64,000 nucleotides of DNA from JANOZM01 sp031429355 (GTDB taxonomy: Bacteria; Pseudomonadota; Gammaproteobacteria; Burkholderiales; Burkholderiaceae_E): NCBI GenBank assembly GCA_031429355.1, contig JANOZM010000017.1:29412-93411 (forward strand), in the 5' to 3' direction. Positions within the stretch are counted from its first letter, which is position 1. Each line of letters begins with the position of its first letter. The notes under the pieces were generated by a model. It had not been told where the DNA came from, ran no database searches, and saw only the letters and a list, made by a program, of their open reading frames with translations. Shown one piece after another: positions 36,307 through 45,101 of the stretch. The translations under genes and the position numbers were made by a program.

Positions 36307-36492
36307 TCAAGCGACCTTTACTAAGTAATTCACCTTAGTGATCATTCCGCGTACTGCGGGCGTATCTTCTAACTCACGGGTTTGATGCATCTTTTTCAAA
36401 CCCAAACCCAATACCGTTTCACGGTGACCGGCTTTCGTGCCGATTGGGCTCTTGATGAGCGTTACTTTTAATGTTTTTTTGGCCGTTGTCAT
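36307..36492 (-). CDS. rpmD: 50S ribosomal protein L30
   Basis: 61 residues, KTLKVTLIKSPIGTKAGHRETVLGLGL, the standard L30 pattern. It begins 3 bp after rpsE. Confidence 0.96.
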   Translation of the reverse strand: MTTAKKTLKVTLIKSPIGTKAGHRETVLGLGLKKMHQTRELEDTPAVRGMITKVNYLVKVA

Positions 36493-36495
36493 GAC

Positions 36496-37014
36496 TTATC
36501 CTGAGATCTGTTCAACAGTTAGACCACGCTTGGCAGCAATTTCACCAGGAGTACTAACATGTTGTAACGCGTCGAGAGTGGCACGAACCATGTTGTAAGG
36601 ATTGGTTGAACCAAAGCTCTTAGCAACAACGTTACGTACACCAACAACTTCAAAAATTGCGCGCATTGGGCCACCAGCAATGATGCCAGTACCTTCGCTT
36701 GCAGGTTGAATCATGACGCGGGCAGCGCCCCAACGACCTTCAACAGTGTGATGAACGCTACCGTTCTTCAAACTTACTTTGATCATCTTGCGACGGGCTT
36801 CTTCCATCGCCTTTTGTACCGCTACCGGTACTTCACGCGACTTACCTTTGCCCATACCAACACGTCCGTCGCCATCACCCACTACTGTGAGTGCTGCGAA
36901 ACCGAGAATACGACCACCCTTAACAACTTTGGTGACGCGATTAACCGCGATCATTTTCTCTTTTAGACCGTCGTCACGCTCTTCGCCGCCAACTTTTGCT
37001 TGAATCTTTGCCAT
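36496..37014 (-). CDS. rpsE: 30S ribosomal protein S5
   Basis: 172 residues. The N-terminal KMIAVNRVTKVVKGGRILGFAAL double-stranded RNA-binding region and GVRNVVAKSFGSTNPYNMVRA near the end identify S5. 39 bp after rplR. Confidence 0.97.
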   Translation of the reverse strand: MAKIQAKVGGEERDDGLKEKMIAVNRVTKVVKGGRILGFAALTVVGDGDGRVGMGKGKSREVPVAVQKAMEEARRKMIKVSLKNGSVHHTVEGRWGAARVMIQPASEGTGIIAGGPMRAIFEVVGVRNVVAKSFGSTNPYNMVRATLDALQHVSTPGEIAAKRGLTVEQISG

Positions 37015-37053
37015 TTACTTTTTCCTTTAGGTTCGCTTAGTGCGCTTAGCCGA

Positions 37054-37419
37054 TTAAATCTTTAATCCGGCTTCGCGAGCCGCATCAGCTAAGGCCTTAA
37101 TACGACCGTGATAACGGAAACCTGCGCGATCAAAAGCTACTTCAGTAATTCCGGCTTTGAGGGCCTTCTCTGCAATAAGCTTTCCGACCAAGGCTGCAGC
37201 ATTTACATTGCCGCCCAAACCAGTTTTACCGTCTAATGCTTTACGTACATCCGCTTCAACAGTGGATGCAGCTACCAGTATCTTGCTGCCGTCGCTAGAA
37301 AAAATATTAGCGTAGATATGCGAGTTTGTACGGTGAACTGCTAGGCGTACTGCCAGCTGTTGCTTAATCCGTGCTCGCGTTTGCTTGGCACGGCGCAAGC
37401 GTGAAAGAGTCTTATCCAT
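37054..37419 (-). CDS. rplR: 50S ribosomal protein L18
   Basis: 121 residues ending VAFDRAGFRYHGRIKALADAAREAG, the 5S-rRNA-binding L18 pattern. It follows rplF by 15 bp. Confidence 0.97.
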   Translation of the reverse strand: MDKTLSRLRRAKQTRARIKQQLAVRLAVHRTNSHIYANIFSSDGSKILVAASTVEADVRKALDGKTGLGGNVNAAALVGKLIAEKALKAGITEVAFDRAGFRYHGRIKALADAAREAGLKI

Positions 37420-37434
37420 AATTTTCTCGCGCGC

Positions 37435-37968
37435 TTACTTCTTCTTAGTTTCTTTGATGACCACACGCTCATCGCTATAACGTACACCCTTGCCCTTGTA
37501 GGGCTCTGGTGGACGATAGGCGCGAACTTCGGCGGCCACTTGTCCCACACGCTGCTTGTCAATCCCTTTGATCAGGATCTCGGTTGGCGTTGGGGTCTCT
37601 GCTTTTACACCTTCTGGCAATTTGTGATTTACAGGGTGCGAAAAGCCTAAAGCTAAATTTAATACCGCTCCTTGCGAAGCCGCTTTGTAGCCCACGCCAA
37701 CTAAGGTGAGCTTACGCTCGAAACCCTTGCTGACACCGTGAACCATATTGGCGGTTAATGCACGAAACGTTCCAGACATTGCGTTAGCAGCAGCTGAAGT
37801 ATCTACCGGCGCATATTGCATTGTTGCGCCTTCGATCTTCAAGGTCACTAGACTGTTAATGCGCTGCGAGAGTGAACCCAAAGCACCTTTAACGGTTAAG
37901 ACACCATCGGCTACTGTTGCGCTAGTACCTGCTGGCAAAGTAATCGGTTGTTTACCTACACGTGACAT
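37435..37968 (-). CDS. rplF: 50S ribosomal protein L6
   Basis: 177 residues. MSRVGKQPITLPAG start and the C-terminal YRPPEPYKGKGVRY are diagnostic of L6. Confidence 0.98.
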   Translation of the reverse strand: MSRVGKQPITLPAGTSATVADGVLTVKGALGSLSQRINSLVTLKIEGATMQYAPVDTSAAANAMSGTFRALTANMVHGVSKGFERKLTLVGVGYKAASQGAVLNLALGFSHPVNHKLPEGVKAETPTPTEILIKGIDKQRVGQVAAEVRAYRPPEPYKGKGVRYSDERVVIKETKKK

Positions 37969-37980
37969 ATCCGATTCCCC

Positions 37981-38376
37981 TTACGCTACGTAGCCGAGAA
38001 CTTCACCGCCGACGCCAGTTTGGCGTGCTTTACGGTCAGTCATCAGGCCACGTGAAGTGGAGAGGATGGCACAGCCTAAGCCGTTCATCACTTGCGGAAT
38101 CTCGTCATGGCCTTTGTAAACGCGCAAGCCTGGACGGCTAACACGGTCTAAACGCTCAATTACGGGACGGCCGGCGTAGTACTTTAATTGGACTTCTAAT
38201 GTCGCTTTCGCGCCATCTTTAATCACTGAAAAGCTATCGATGTAACCTTCATCACGTAGCACCGCAGCAATGGCAACCTTCAATTTCGAAGATGGCATCA
38301 CCACTTGGGGCTTCGCAACGCTTTGGGCATTGCGGATGCGGGTAAACATGTCGGCGACTGGATCGCTCATGCTCAT
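37981..38376 (-). CDS. rpsH: 30S ribosomal protein S8
   Basis: 131 residues, MSDPVADMFTRIRNAQ after an extra M-S; C-terminal ILSTSRGLMTDRKARQTGVGGE. S8 is the translational repressor of spc operons in E. coli. The start could also be the second ATG at 38370. Confidence 0.97.
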   Translation of the reverse strand: MSMSDPVADMFTRIRNAQSVAKPQVVMPSSKLKVAIAAVLRDEGYIDSFSVIKDGAKATLEVQLKYYAGRPVIERLDRVSRPGLRVYKGHDEIPQVMNGLGCAILSTSRGLMTDRKARQTGVGGEVLGYVA

Positions 38377-38391
38377 AATATTTTCCTTTTC

Positions 38392-38697
38392 TTACCAGCT
38401 AGCTTTCGTCATGCCGGGGATTTCCCCGCGCATGGCGATGTCGCGCAACTTGCTACGGCCAAGGCCGAACTTGCTGTAGGTGCCGCGTGGACGACCCGTT
38501 AACAAGCAGCGAGCACGCATACGTGTTGGGTTGGCATTGCGGGGGAACGCCTGCACCTTCAGACGCGCTTCATAGCGCTCTTCGTCAGTTTTGCTGGTGT
38601 CGTTAATAATGGCTTGAAGAGCAGCGCGCTTTGGAGCGTACTTAGCAACGAGTGCTGCACGCTTCTTTTCACGCTCAATCATAGATAGTTTTGCCAT
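38392..38697 (-). CDS. rpsN: 30S ribosomal protein S14 (long form)
   Basis: 101 residues, the non-zinc form without the CXXC pairs; ends with RCLLTGRPRGTYSKFGLGR and LRDIAMRGEIPGMTKASW. Usual position between rplE and rpsH. Confidence 0.97.
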   Translation of the reverse strand: MAKLSMIEREKKRAALVAKYAPKRAALQAIINDTSKTDEERYEARLKVQAFPRNANPTRMRARCLLTGRPRGTYSKFGLGRSKLRDIAMRGEIPGMTKASW

Positions 38698-38706
38698 GAG
38701 GAACCC

Positions 38707-39246
38707 TTAGTTGCGGAACGGAAACTTAAATGCAGCGAGCAAAGCGCGCGCTTCATCGTCGGTTTTTGCCGTCGTAGTAATACTGATATTCAGACCGCGA
38801 AGAGCATCCACCTTGTCGTATTCGATTTCGGGGAAAATAATCTGCTCTTTCATGCCCATGTTGTAGTTACCGCGACCATCAAATGCACGGCCCGACACAC
38901 CGCGAAAATCGCGTGTACGTGGCAAAGCAATAGTGATCAATCGGTCGAGAAACTCGTACATCCGAGCACCGCGCAAAGTAACCATGCAACCAATTGGATA
39001 TTGCTCACGGATTTTAAAGCCCGCAATCGCTTTACGTGACTTAGTAACCACCGGCTTTTGGCCAGCAATTTTCATTAAGTCACCTACCGCATTGTCCAAA
39101 ATCTTTTTGTCGCCAACGGCTTCCGAAACACCCATGTTGAGAGTAATTTTCGAAATACGTGGCACTTGCATTGACGAGGTATATCCGAACTTAGCCTTCA
39201 GCTCAGGAGCTACTTTATCTGTAAATAGTGTTTGAAAACGTGACAT
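38707..39246 (-). CDS. rplE: 50S ribosomal protein L5
   Basis: 179 residues, 5S rRNA-binding. PRISKITLNMGVSEAV near the N-terminus and GNYNMGMKEQIIFPEI later are characteristic. Confidence 0.98.
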   Translation of the reverse strand: MSRFQTLFTDKVAPELKAKFGYTSSMQVPRISKITLNMGVSEAVGDKKILDNAVGDLMKIAGQKPVVTKSRKAIAGFKIREQYPIGCMVTLRGARMYEFLDRLITIALPRTRDFRGVSGRAFDGRGNYNMGMKEQIIFPEIEYDKVDALRGLNISITTTAKTDDEARALLAAFKFPFRN

Positions 39247-39258
39247 CCGAGTTCCCTA

Positions 39259-39576
39259 TCAGGCCTTAACCTGTTCACCATTGGATTTGAATACGCGAAC
39301 TTTCTTGCCGTCATCTAGCTTCTTGACGGATACGCGATCACCCTTGCCAGTGGCTGGGTTAAAAATCATCAGGTTGGATTGGTGAATCGGCATCGTTTTG
39401 TCAACAATACCGCCGACTTGGTTTTGCATTGGGTTTGGACGAACATGTTTTTTGGCAACGTTGATACCGTCTACCAATACATAATCTTCATCGACGCGAA
39501 CCTGAACAGTTCCGCGCTTACCCTTGTCTTTACCAGTGATGACGATTACCTCGTCACCTTTAACAATTTTTCTCAT
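39259..39576 (-). CDS. rplX: 50S ribosomal protein L24
   Basis: 105 residues beginning with the KOW motif GDEVIVITGKDKGKRGTV. It follows rplN by 10 bp. Confidence 0.97.
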   Translation of the reverse strand: MRKIVKGDEVIVITGKDKGKRGTVQVRVDEDYVLVDGINVAKKHVRPNPMQNQVGGIVDKTMPIHQSNLMIFNPATGKGDRVSVKKLDDGKKVRVFKSNGEQVKA

Positions 39577-39586
39577 ACCAGCGTCC

Positions 39587-39955
39587 TTACAAGACTTCAG
39601 GAGCCAACGAAACGATCTTCATAAATCGCTCGGTGCGCAACTCGCGCGTTACCGGCCCGAAAATACGAGTACCGATTGGCTCTAGCTTGGCGTTAAGCAA
39701 CACAGCTGCGTTGCCATCAAATTTAATCAAAGATCCATCGGGACGACGTACGCCTTTGGCTGTGCGAACAACGACGGCGTTATAAACCTCGCCTTTTTTC
39801 ACACGGCCACGCGGCTGAGCTTCCTTAATACTGACCTTGATGACATCACCAATACCAGCATAACGGCGCTTAGAGCCACCCAATACTTTGATACACATTA
39901 CTGAACGAGCGCCGGTATTATCGGCAACGTTCAGCTTCGACTGCATCTGAATCAT
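39587..39955 (-). CDS. rplN: 50S ribosomal protein L14
   Basis: 122 residues, MIQMQSKLNVADNTGARSV. First ribosomal gene of the spc operon; a promoter and a small reading frame lie just upstream. The ATG overlaps the stop of that frame (ATGA) and GGGGATG is placed as the ribosome site. Confidence 0.98.
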   Translation of the reverse strand: MIQMQSKLNVADNTGARSVMCIKVLGGSKRRYAGIGDVIKVSIKEAQPRGRVKKGEVYNAVVVRTAKGVRRPDGSLIKFDGNAAVLLNAKLEPIGTRIFGPVTRELRTERFMKIVSLAPEVL

Positions 39956-40080
39956 TTTTTCATCCCCAACTTGGCCACAAAAACTGCAGCTAGTCTTGGT
40001 CCCGTAGCGCTGACTGTGAAGCCACCGCGGGTTGGTAATCCCTTACTAGAAACTAGTTTGGGGGTTTGACCCAACTTCAT
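39952..40080 (-). CDS. Possible 42-residue leader peptide coupled to rplN
   Basis: From an ATG at 40078-40080 a 42-codon frame (MKLGQTPKLVSSKGLP at its start) ends in TGA overlapping the rplN start codon as ATGA. It lies downstream of the promoter at 40141-40170, so the transcript would carry it. GGGA is found 9 bases upstream. No homologue is recognised. It may be chance, as the region is a 268-bp gap between rpsQ and rplN. Confidence 0.3.
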   Translation of the reverse strand: MKLGQTPKLVSSKGLPTRGGFTVSATGPRLAAVFVAKLGMKK

Positions 40081-40140
40081 TATTTCAGTCCCAAAAAGCT
40101 TACAACGAGAAGGAAATTCAATAAAGCTGGAAAGCCTGCC

Positions 40141-40170
40141 ATTATAGCGTTCTGTAGATCCGTCATTCAA
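40141..40170 (-). promoter_or_regulatory. Sigma-70 promoter of the spc operon
   Basis: On the minus strand TTGAAT, 18 bases, then TATAAT. The position between rpsQ and rplN is where E. coli has its spc promoter. A small hairpin (CTGCG-ttgt-CGCAG) near 40195-40210 may end the S10 transcript. Confidence 0.7.
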
Positions 40171-40223
40171 GACATAAACCTAAAGAAGTGAACGTCTGCG
40201 ACAACGCAGTCGTTCAGTACAAA

Positions 40224-40502
40224 TTAAACGTTACTGCCTTTTTCCAACAACTTTGTAACGATCCATGTCTTGGTGCGTGACAGTGGACGGCACTCGGTAA
40301 TCTCGACTAAGTCGCCTTCACCATAAGTACCTTCGCCAGTATCAGCGTGGAACTTATTGCTACGTGTGAGGTACTTACCGTACAAAGGGTGTTGTACTTG
40401 ACGCTCGACCTTGACAGTAACTGTTCGGGTCATTTTTGCACTAGTTACCCGGCCAACGAAGGCACGTTTAACAGCGGCTTTAACTGGAATTGCTTCGGTC
40501 AT
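40224..40502 (-). CDS. rpsQ: 30S ribosomal protein S17
   Basis: 92 residues with KRAFVGRVTSAKMTRTVTV and KYLTRSNKFHAD. Last gene of the S10 operon; overlaps rpmC by 4 bp. Confidence 0.97.
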   Translation of the reverse strand: MTEAIPVKAAVKRAFVGRVTSAKMTRTVTVKVERQVQHPLYGKYLTRSNKFHADTGEGTYGEGDLVEITECRPLSRTKTWIVTKLLEKGSNV

Positions 40503-40702
40503 TTTGCGCTCGCTTTGTTACTGGCTTCAGTCATCAGAGTTTTCACTCGGGCGATGTCCTTGCGTACTTTACCCAACTGACTCGAATTGGTCAGTTGTTG
40601 TGTACCGGCTTGCATACGCAAGTTGAAGTGTGCGCGCTGTAAGTCGGCCAATTCCTTGGTTAGACCTGCAGCGTCTTTGGTTCTTAATTCACTGGCTTTC
40701 AT
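40499..40702 (-). CDS. rpmC: 50S ribosomal protein L29
   Basis: 67 residues, MKASELRTKDAAGLTKEL start and LRMQAGTQQLTNSSQLGKVR. S10 operon order rplP-rpmC-rpsQ. Confidence 0.97.
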   Translation of the reverse strand: MKASELRTKDAAGLTKELADLQRAHFNLRMQAGTQQLTNSSQLGKVRKDIARVKTLMTEASNKASAK

Positions 40703-40728
40703 GCTCAGATTCTCCTGGAGGCTAAGCT

Positions 40729-41145
40729 TTAAGCGCCGACGTGGCGACTGACGAATGTCGTAGCGATGGGCAACTTGGCAGCAGCAAGGCGGAACGCCTC
40801 GCGCGCTAAAGCTTCATCAACTCCGTCCATCTCATACAGTACCTTGCCGGGCTGGATCTCAGCTACGTAGTACTCTGGATTACCTTTACCGTTACCCATA
40901 CGAACTTCGGCTGGTTTAGTCGAAATAGGCTTGTCAGGGAAAATACGAATCCAGATGCGGCCGCCACGTTTAATGTGACGGGTCATTGCGCGACGAGCTG
41001 ATTCGATCTGGCGAGCCGTCAAACGACCACGACCAATTGCTTTAAGACCGAAATCGCCAAACGACACGCTGGCACCGCGAGTTGCTAGACCTTTGTTACG
41101 GCCTTTTTGCTCTTTGCGGTACTTGCGACGTGATGGTTGCAGCAT
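40729..41145 (-). CDS. rplP: 50S ribosomal protein L16
   Basis: 138 residues: MLQPSRRKYRKEQKGRN, ARRAMTRHIKRGGRIWIRIFP. It begins 3 bp after rpsC. Confidence 0.98.
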   Translation of the reverse strand: MLQPSRRKYRKEQKGRNKGLATRGASVSFGDFGLKAIGRGRLTARQIESARRAMTRHIKRGGRIWIRIFPDKPISTKPAEVRMGNGKGNPEYYVAEIQPGKVLYEMDGVDEALAREAFRLAAAKLPIATTFVSRHVGA

Positions 41146-41148
41146 CGC

Positions 41149-42012
41149 TTATTCTCCTTTACCTTCAGCAGGTGCAGCAGCTTTGCGCACACGCTTTACG
41201 GCAGTAGTTGGTTTAGCAGCATCGGGCGTTGCAGCAGCATCGCCTTCAGGCTTTTTAGCACGCGGGGCGCCACGGCTATCGCCTGGACGACCACCTGGCT
41301 TAGCACCCGGAGCACGACGTGGTTTACGATCATCACGATCTTCACGCGGGGCTTCTTTTTCTGCAGCGACTGGTGCATCGTTACGGCCCAAGGTATCACC
41401 CTTGTAAACCCAAACTTTTACACCAATGATGCCGTAAGTTGTGCTGGCTTCTGAAAAACCATAGTCAATATCGGCACGTAAGGTATGCAATGGCACGCGG
41501 CCTTCGCGATACCACTCGGTACGGGCAATCTCTGCACCGTTCAAGCGACCTGCACTCATGATCTTAATACCTTGAGCACCCAAACGCATTGCGTTTTGCA
41601 TCGCACGCTTCATGGCGCGACGGAACATAATACGTTTTTCGAGCTGCTGGGTAATCGAATCGGCGATTAACTGTGAGTCGATCTCTGGCTTGCGAACTTC
41701 TTCGATGTTGACGTGCACTGGCACCTTCATCATCTTTTGCAATTCGGCCTTCAATACCTCGATGTCTTCACCTTTTTTACCGATCACAACACCTGGGCGT
41801 GACGAGTAAATAGTGATGCGCGCGTTCTTGGAAGGACGCTCGATGAGGATACGACTAACTGATGCGTTCTTTAGCTTCTTTTTCAAGAAGGCGCGAACCA
41901 TCAAGTCTTCTGCCAGCATGCCAGCAAAGTCGCGGTTGTTGGCGTACCAACGTGAAGACCAGTTACGCGAAACGCTTAAGCGAAATCCGGTTGGATGAAT
42001 CTTTTGTCCCAT
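41149..42012 (-). CDS. rpsC: 30S ribosomal protein S3 with extended C-terminus
   Basis: 287 residues against about 210-235 usually. KH domain RITIYSSRPGVVIGKKG, then the S3 C-terminal domain to about residue 210. A tail of about 75 residues rich in Arg, Lys, Pro, Ala and Asp (REDRDDRKPRRAPGAKPGG) follows. Such tails are common in Burkholderiales S3. Confidence 0.97.
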   Translation of the reverse strand: MGQKIHPTGFRLSVSRNWSSRWYANNRDFAGMLAEDLMVRAFLKKKLKNASVSRILIERPSKNARITIYSSRPGVVIGKKGEDIEVLKAELQKMMKVPVHVNIEEVRKPEIDSQLIADSITQQLEKRIMFRRAMKRAMQNAMRLGAQGIKIMSAGRLNGAEIARTEWYREGRVPLHTLRADIDYGFSEASTTYGIIGVKVWVYKGDTLGRNDAPVAAEKEAPREDRDDRKPRRAPGAKPGGRPGDSRGAPRAKKPEGDAAATPDAAKPTTAVKRVRKAAAPAEGKGE

Positions 42013-42025
42013 AGTCCCTGGCCCC

Positions 42026-42361
42026 TTAATTACTTACGCTGAGATAAATGTGGCAAGTCTGCTTTTCAATCTTGCAGCCGCGCCCTTTAGCTCTTGGCAT
42101 AAAGCGTTTAAGTGATGTCGCTTTTTCGACGTGGATTGTTTTAACTTTTAACTCATCAATATCAGCACCGTCGTTATGCTCGGCGTTGGCAATTGCCGAC
42201 TCCAAGAGCTTCTTAACGAGACCAGCTGACTTCTTTGAAGTAAAGGTCAGAATATTGAGCGCTTGATCGACCGGCTTACCGCGGATCATATCGGCCACAA
42301 GGCGACCTTTTTGAGCCGATACCCGGGCGCTTTTCAGCATTGCTGTAGTTTCCATTTGCAT
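42026..42361 (-). CDS. rplV: 50S ribosomal protein L22
   Basis: 111 residues: ARVSAQKGRLVADMIRGK and the exit-tunnel loop region MPRAKGRGCKIEK. AGGAG lies close to the first ATG (42361); the ATG at 42355 is an alternative. Confidence 0.97.
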   Translation of the reverse strand: MQMETTAMLKSARVSAQKGRLVADMIRGKPVDQALNILTFTSKKSAGLVKKLLESAIANAEHNDGADIDELKVKTIHVEKATSLKRFMPRAKGRGCKIEKQTCHIYLSVSN

Positions 42362-42368
42362 GCGCTCC

Positions 42369-42647
42369 TTATTTCTTCACGGCTTTCTTGTCGGCTGCAT
42401 GACCCTTGAACGTCCGGGTTAATGCAAACTCGCCAAGCTTATGGCCAACCATGTTCTCGTTAACAAACACTGGAATGTGCTGTTTTCCGTTATGTACCGC
42501 AATCGTGAGACCGATAAAATCGGGCACGATTGTGGAACGGCGAGACCAGGTTTTAATTGGTTTTTTGTCCTTCGCAGCGACGGCTTTTTCTACTTTAGCC
42601 AGCAAATGCGCATCTACGAACGGACCTTTTTTGACTGAACGTGTCAT
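42369..42647 (-). CDS. rpsS: 30S ribosomal protein S19
   Basis: 92 residues, MTRSVKKGPFVDAHLL and TWSRRSTIVPDFIGLTIAVHNG. Standard S19. Confidence 0.98.
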   Translation of the reverse strand: MTRSVKKGPFVDAHLLAKVEKAVAAKDKKPIKTWSRRSTIVPDFIGLTIAVHNGKQHIPVFVNENMVGHKLGEFALTRTFKGHAADKKAVKK

Positions 42648-42660
42648 CTCTTATGCCTCG

Positions 42661-43488
42661 TTATTTCTTGTAGCGACGCTGAACGATCATCACGTCAGTG
42701 CGCTTGTTAGTACGAGTACGGTAACCCTTGGTTGGTTGACCCCATGGGTTCACTGGTACACGACCTTCACCAGTTTTACCTTCGCCGCCACCGTGTGGGT
42801 GATCGACTGGGTTCATCGCGGTTCCGCGAACGGTTGGGCGAATACCACGCCAGCGTGTTGCACCGGCTTTACCGATTTTACGCAGGTTGTGCTCTTCGTT
42901 ACCGACTTCACCAATGGTAGCGCGACACTCAATATGAATCTTGCGAATCTCACCTGAGCGCAAGCGAACTTGAGCGTAGATGCCTTCACGAGCTAACAAC
43001 TGAGCCGACGTGCCTGCCGAGCGAGCGATCTGCGCGCCACGACCTGGCTGCATTTCGATTGCGTGAATCGTGGTACCAACTGGAATATTACGCAATGGCA
43101 ATGTGTTACCCGGCTTGATCGGCGCTTCTGCACCGCTAATTAGGGTTGCACCAGCCAAAATACCGCGTGGAGCCAAAATATAAGTACGCTCACCATCGGC
43201 GTAGCACAACAGTGCCAAGTTTGCCGAACGGTTTGGGTCGTACTCTAAACGCTCTACTTTGGCAATGATGCCGTCTTTATTGCGACGGAAGTCAACAATT
43301 CGATAGTGCGATTTATGACCACCACCACGATGACGGGTAGTAATGTGACCGTTGTTGTTGCGACCCGAACCGCGTTTTTGCGCTTCTAGCAAAGGCGCAT
43401 AAGGAGCACCCTTGTGTAGATTGGGGTTCACAACTTTCAGCATGCCACGACGGCCGGCTGAGGTTGGTTTTACTTTAACGAGTGCCAT
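42661..43488 (-). CDS. rplB: 50S ribosomal protein L2
   Basis: 275 residues. The peptidyl-transferase-associated GTAMNPVDHPHGGGEG block and the RNA-binding GRNNNGHITTRHRGGGHK are present. It begins 1 bp after rplW. Confidence 0.98.
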   Translation of the reverse strand: MALVKVKPTSAGRRGMLKVVNPNLHKGAPYAPLLEAQKRGSGRNNNGHITTRHRGGGHKSHYRIVDFRRNKDGIIAKVERLEYDPNRSANLALLCYADGERTYILAPRGILAGATLISGAEAPIKPGNTLPLRNIPVGTTIHAIEMQPGRGAQIARSAGTSAQLLAREGIYAQVRLRSGEIRKIHIECRATIGEVGNEEHNLRKIGKAGATRWRGIRPTVRGTAMNPVDHPHGGGEGKTGEGRVPVNPWGQPTKGYRTRTNKRTDVMIVQRRYKK

Positions 43489-43489
43489 G

Positions 43490-43792
43490 TTACGCGGCCT
43501 CCGCGAAGTTAATTTCTTGGCCTGCCGCTAAACAAACATACGCTTTACGAATGTTGTTACGGCGACCGTTGAATTTGCCAAATCGCTTGGCTTTACCAGC
43601 GATATTGATCATGTTGACTGATTCGACTTTCACGCTAAACAACAACTCAACTGAAGCCTTAATTTCGGCTTTGGTTGCGTCTTGTAAAACGCGAAATGCG
43701 ATCTGATTACGTTTCTCAGCGAGGTTCGTTGCCTTTTCGGAAACGATAGGCGCTAACAGAACCGTCATAAGGCGATCTTGCTTCGAGCTCAT
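43490..43792 (-). CDS. rplW: 50S ribosomal protein L23
   Basis: 100 residues, LAPIVSEKATNLAEKRNQIAF. Exit-site protein that docks chaperones and SRP. Overlaps rplD by 4 bp. Confidence 0.96.
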   Translation of the reverse strand: MSSKQDRLMTVLLAPIVSEKATNLAEKRNQIAFRVLQDATKAEIKASVELLFSVKVESVNMINIAGKAKRFGKFNGRRNNIRKAYVCLAAGQEINFAEAA

Positions 43793-44430
43793 GCTGCCAC
43801 CTCCCCTGCTAATATCTCTTGAAACTTAGCTAACGCGGCTTTAGTAATAACTACCTTACCGCAATAAACCAATGAGACCGGATCGGCTTCGTGCGCTTGG
43901 ATTACAGCAACGTTGTGCAAGTTGCGTGAAGCTAAAGCAACGTTTGCATCAATACCGTCGGTAATAACCAAAACAGCGTCATTGGCCATTCCTAAACTTG
44001 TTAACTTAGCAACGAGTTGCTTAGTTTTTGGAGCTTCAAGTAGGAAATCGTCCATGATGAAGATACGATCTTCGCGCGCCAATTGCGACAAGATTGAGCA
44101 CATACCAACGCGGTGCATTTTCTTGTTAACTTTGTGCGAGAAATTCTCTTCGGGTGAATTCGGAAAAATCTTACCACCGCCACGCCACAATGGGCTTGAA
44201 GTCATACCAGCGCGAGCACGACCGGTGCCCTTTTGGTTAAACGGCTTCTTGGTCGAGTGACGAACTTCTTCACGATCTTTTTGCTTACGATTACCGCTAC
44301 GCGCATTGGCTTGGTAGGCGACTACCAACTGATGCACTAAGGGCTCGTTGTATTCACGCGCAAACACCACATCCGACGCAGCAATATTGCCAGCGGCTTG
44401 ACCTTGCGAGTTGATAACTTTTAATTCCAT
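43789..44430 (-). CDS. rplD: 50S ribosomal protein L4
   Basis: 213 residues with RHSTKKPFNQKGTGRARAG, the tunnel loop region. In E. coli L4 represses the S10 operon. The long leader before rplC (45102-45409) could serve a similar control here. Confidence 0.97.
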   Translation of the reverse strand: MELKVINSQGQAAGNIAASDVVFAREYNEPLVHQLVVAYQANARSGNRKQKDREEVRHSTKKPFNQKGTGRARAGMTSSPLWRGGGKIFPNSPEENFSHKVNKKMHRVGMCSILSQLAREDRIFIMDDFLLEAPKTKQLVAKLTSLGMANDAVLVITDGIDANVALASRNLHNVAVIQAHEADPVSLVYCGKVVITKAALAKFQEILAGEVAA

Positions 44431-44444
44431 TGTCGTGTCCCCAA

Positions 44445-45101
44445 TTATGCGGCCGCAGCCGTTTTGGCTTTGATAGCCGGGGTTACCACTACATAGCCGT
44501 TTGAAGCACCGGGCACTGCGCCCCGCACCATAATCAGACCACGAGCAGCATCTACACGCGCAACCACTAAGTTTTGCACCGTAACGGTTTCGTCACCCAT
44601 GTGACCCGTCATGCGCTTACCAGGGAATACGCGACCTGGATCTTGCGCCATACCGATAGAACCCGGTACGTTGTGCGAACGCGAGTTACCGTGTGAAGCA
44701 CGACCTGATTTGAAGTTGTGGCGCTTGATAGTACCGGCGTAACCCTTACCGATACTAGTACCTTGCACGTCTACTTTTTGCCCAGCGGTAAAACGCTCGA
44801 CAGAAATAACGGCACCGGCAGCTAGATCCGATAAGGCATCAGCAGCAGCACGAAATTCTTTAACCAAGGAACCAGCTTCAACGCCAGCTTTGGCGAAGTG
44901 ACCTGCAGCGGATTTTACAACCCGTGAGGCGCGGCGCTGACCGAATGCAACTTGTACAGCGGAGTACCCGTCATTCTCGACGGTCTTGATCTGAGTCACG
45001 CGGTTGTTAGACACGTCGAGCACGGTTACAGGAACGGTATCACCGTCATCTGTAAAGATGCGCATCATGCCAACCTTGCGACCGAGTAGGCCAAGGCTCA
45101 T
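44445..45101 (-). CDS. rplC: 50S ribosomal protein L3
   Basis: 218 residues, LGLLGRKVGMMRIFTDDG and SHGNSRSHNVPGSIGMAQDPGRV in pieces. It is the first gene of this ribosomal block. rpsJ, which normally precedes rplC, is not present in the 372 bp upstream. Confidence 0.97.
   Translation of the reverse strand: MSLGLLGRKVGMMRIFTDDGDTVPVTVLDVSNNRVTQIKTVENDGYSAVQVAFGQRRASRVVKSAAGHFAKAGVEAGSLVKEFRAAADALSDLAAGAVISVERFTAGQKVDVQGTSIGKGYAGTIKRHNFKSGRASHGNSRSHNVPGSIGMAQDPGRVFPGKRMTGHMGDETVTVQNLVVARVDAARGLIMVRGAVPGASNGYVVVTPAIKAKTAAAA

Noticed and set aside
39952..40170. 72-residue version of the frame before rplN
   Set aside because: Its TTG start lies in the -35 box of the spc promoter, so only the shorter 42-codon form could be translated from that message.
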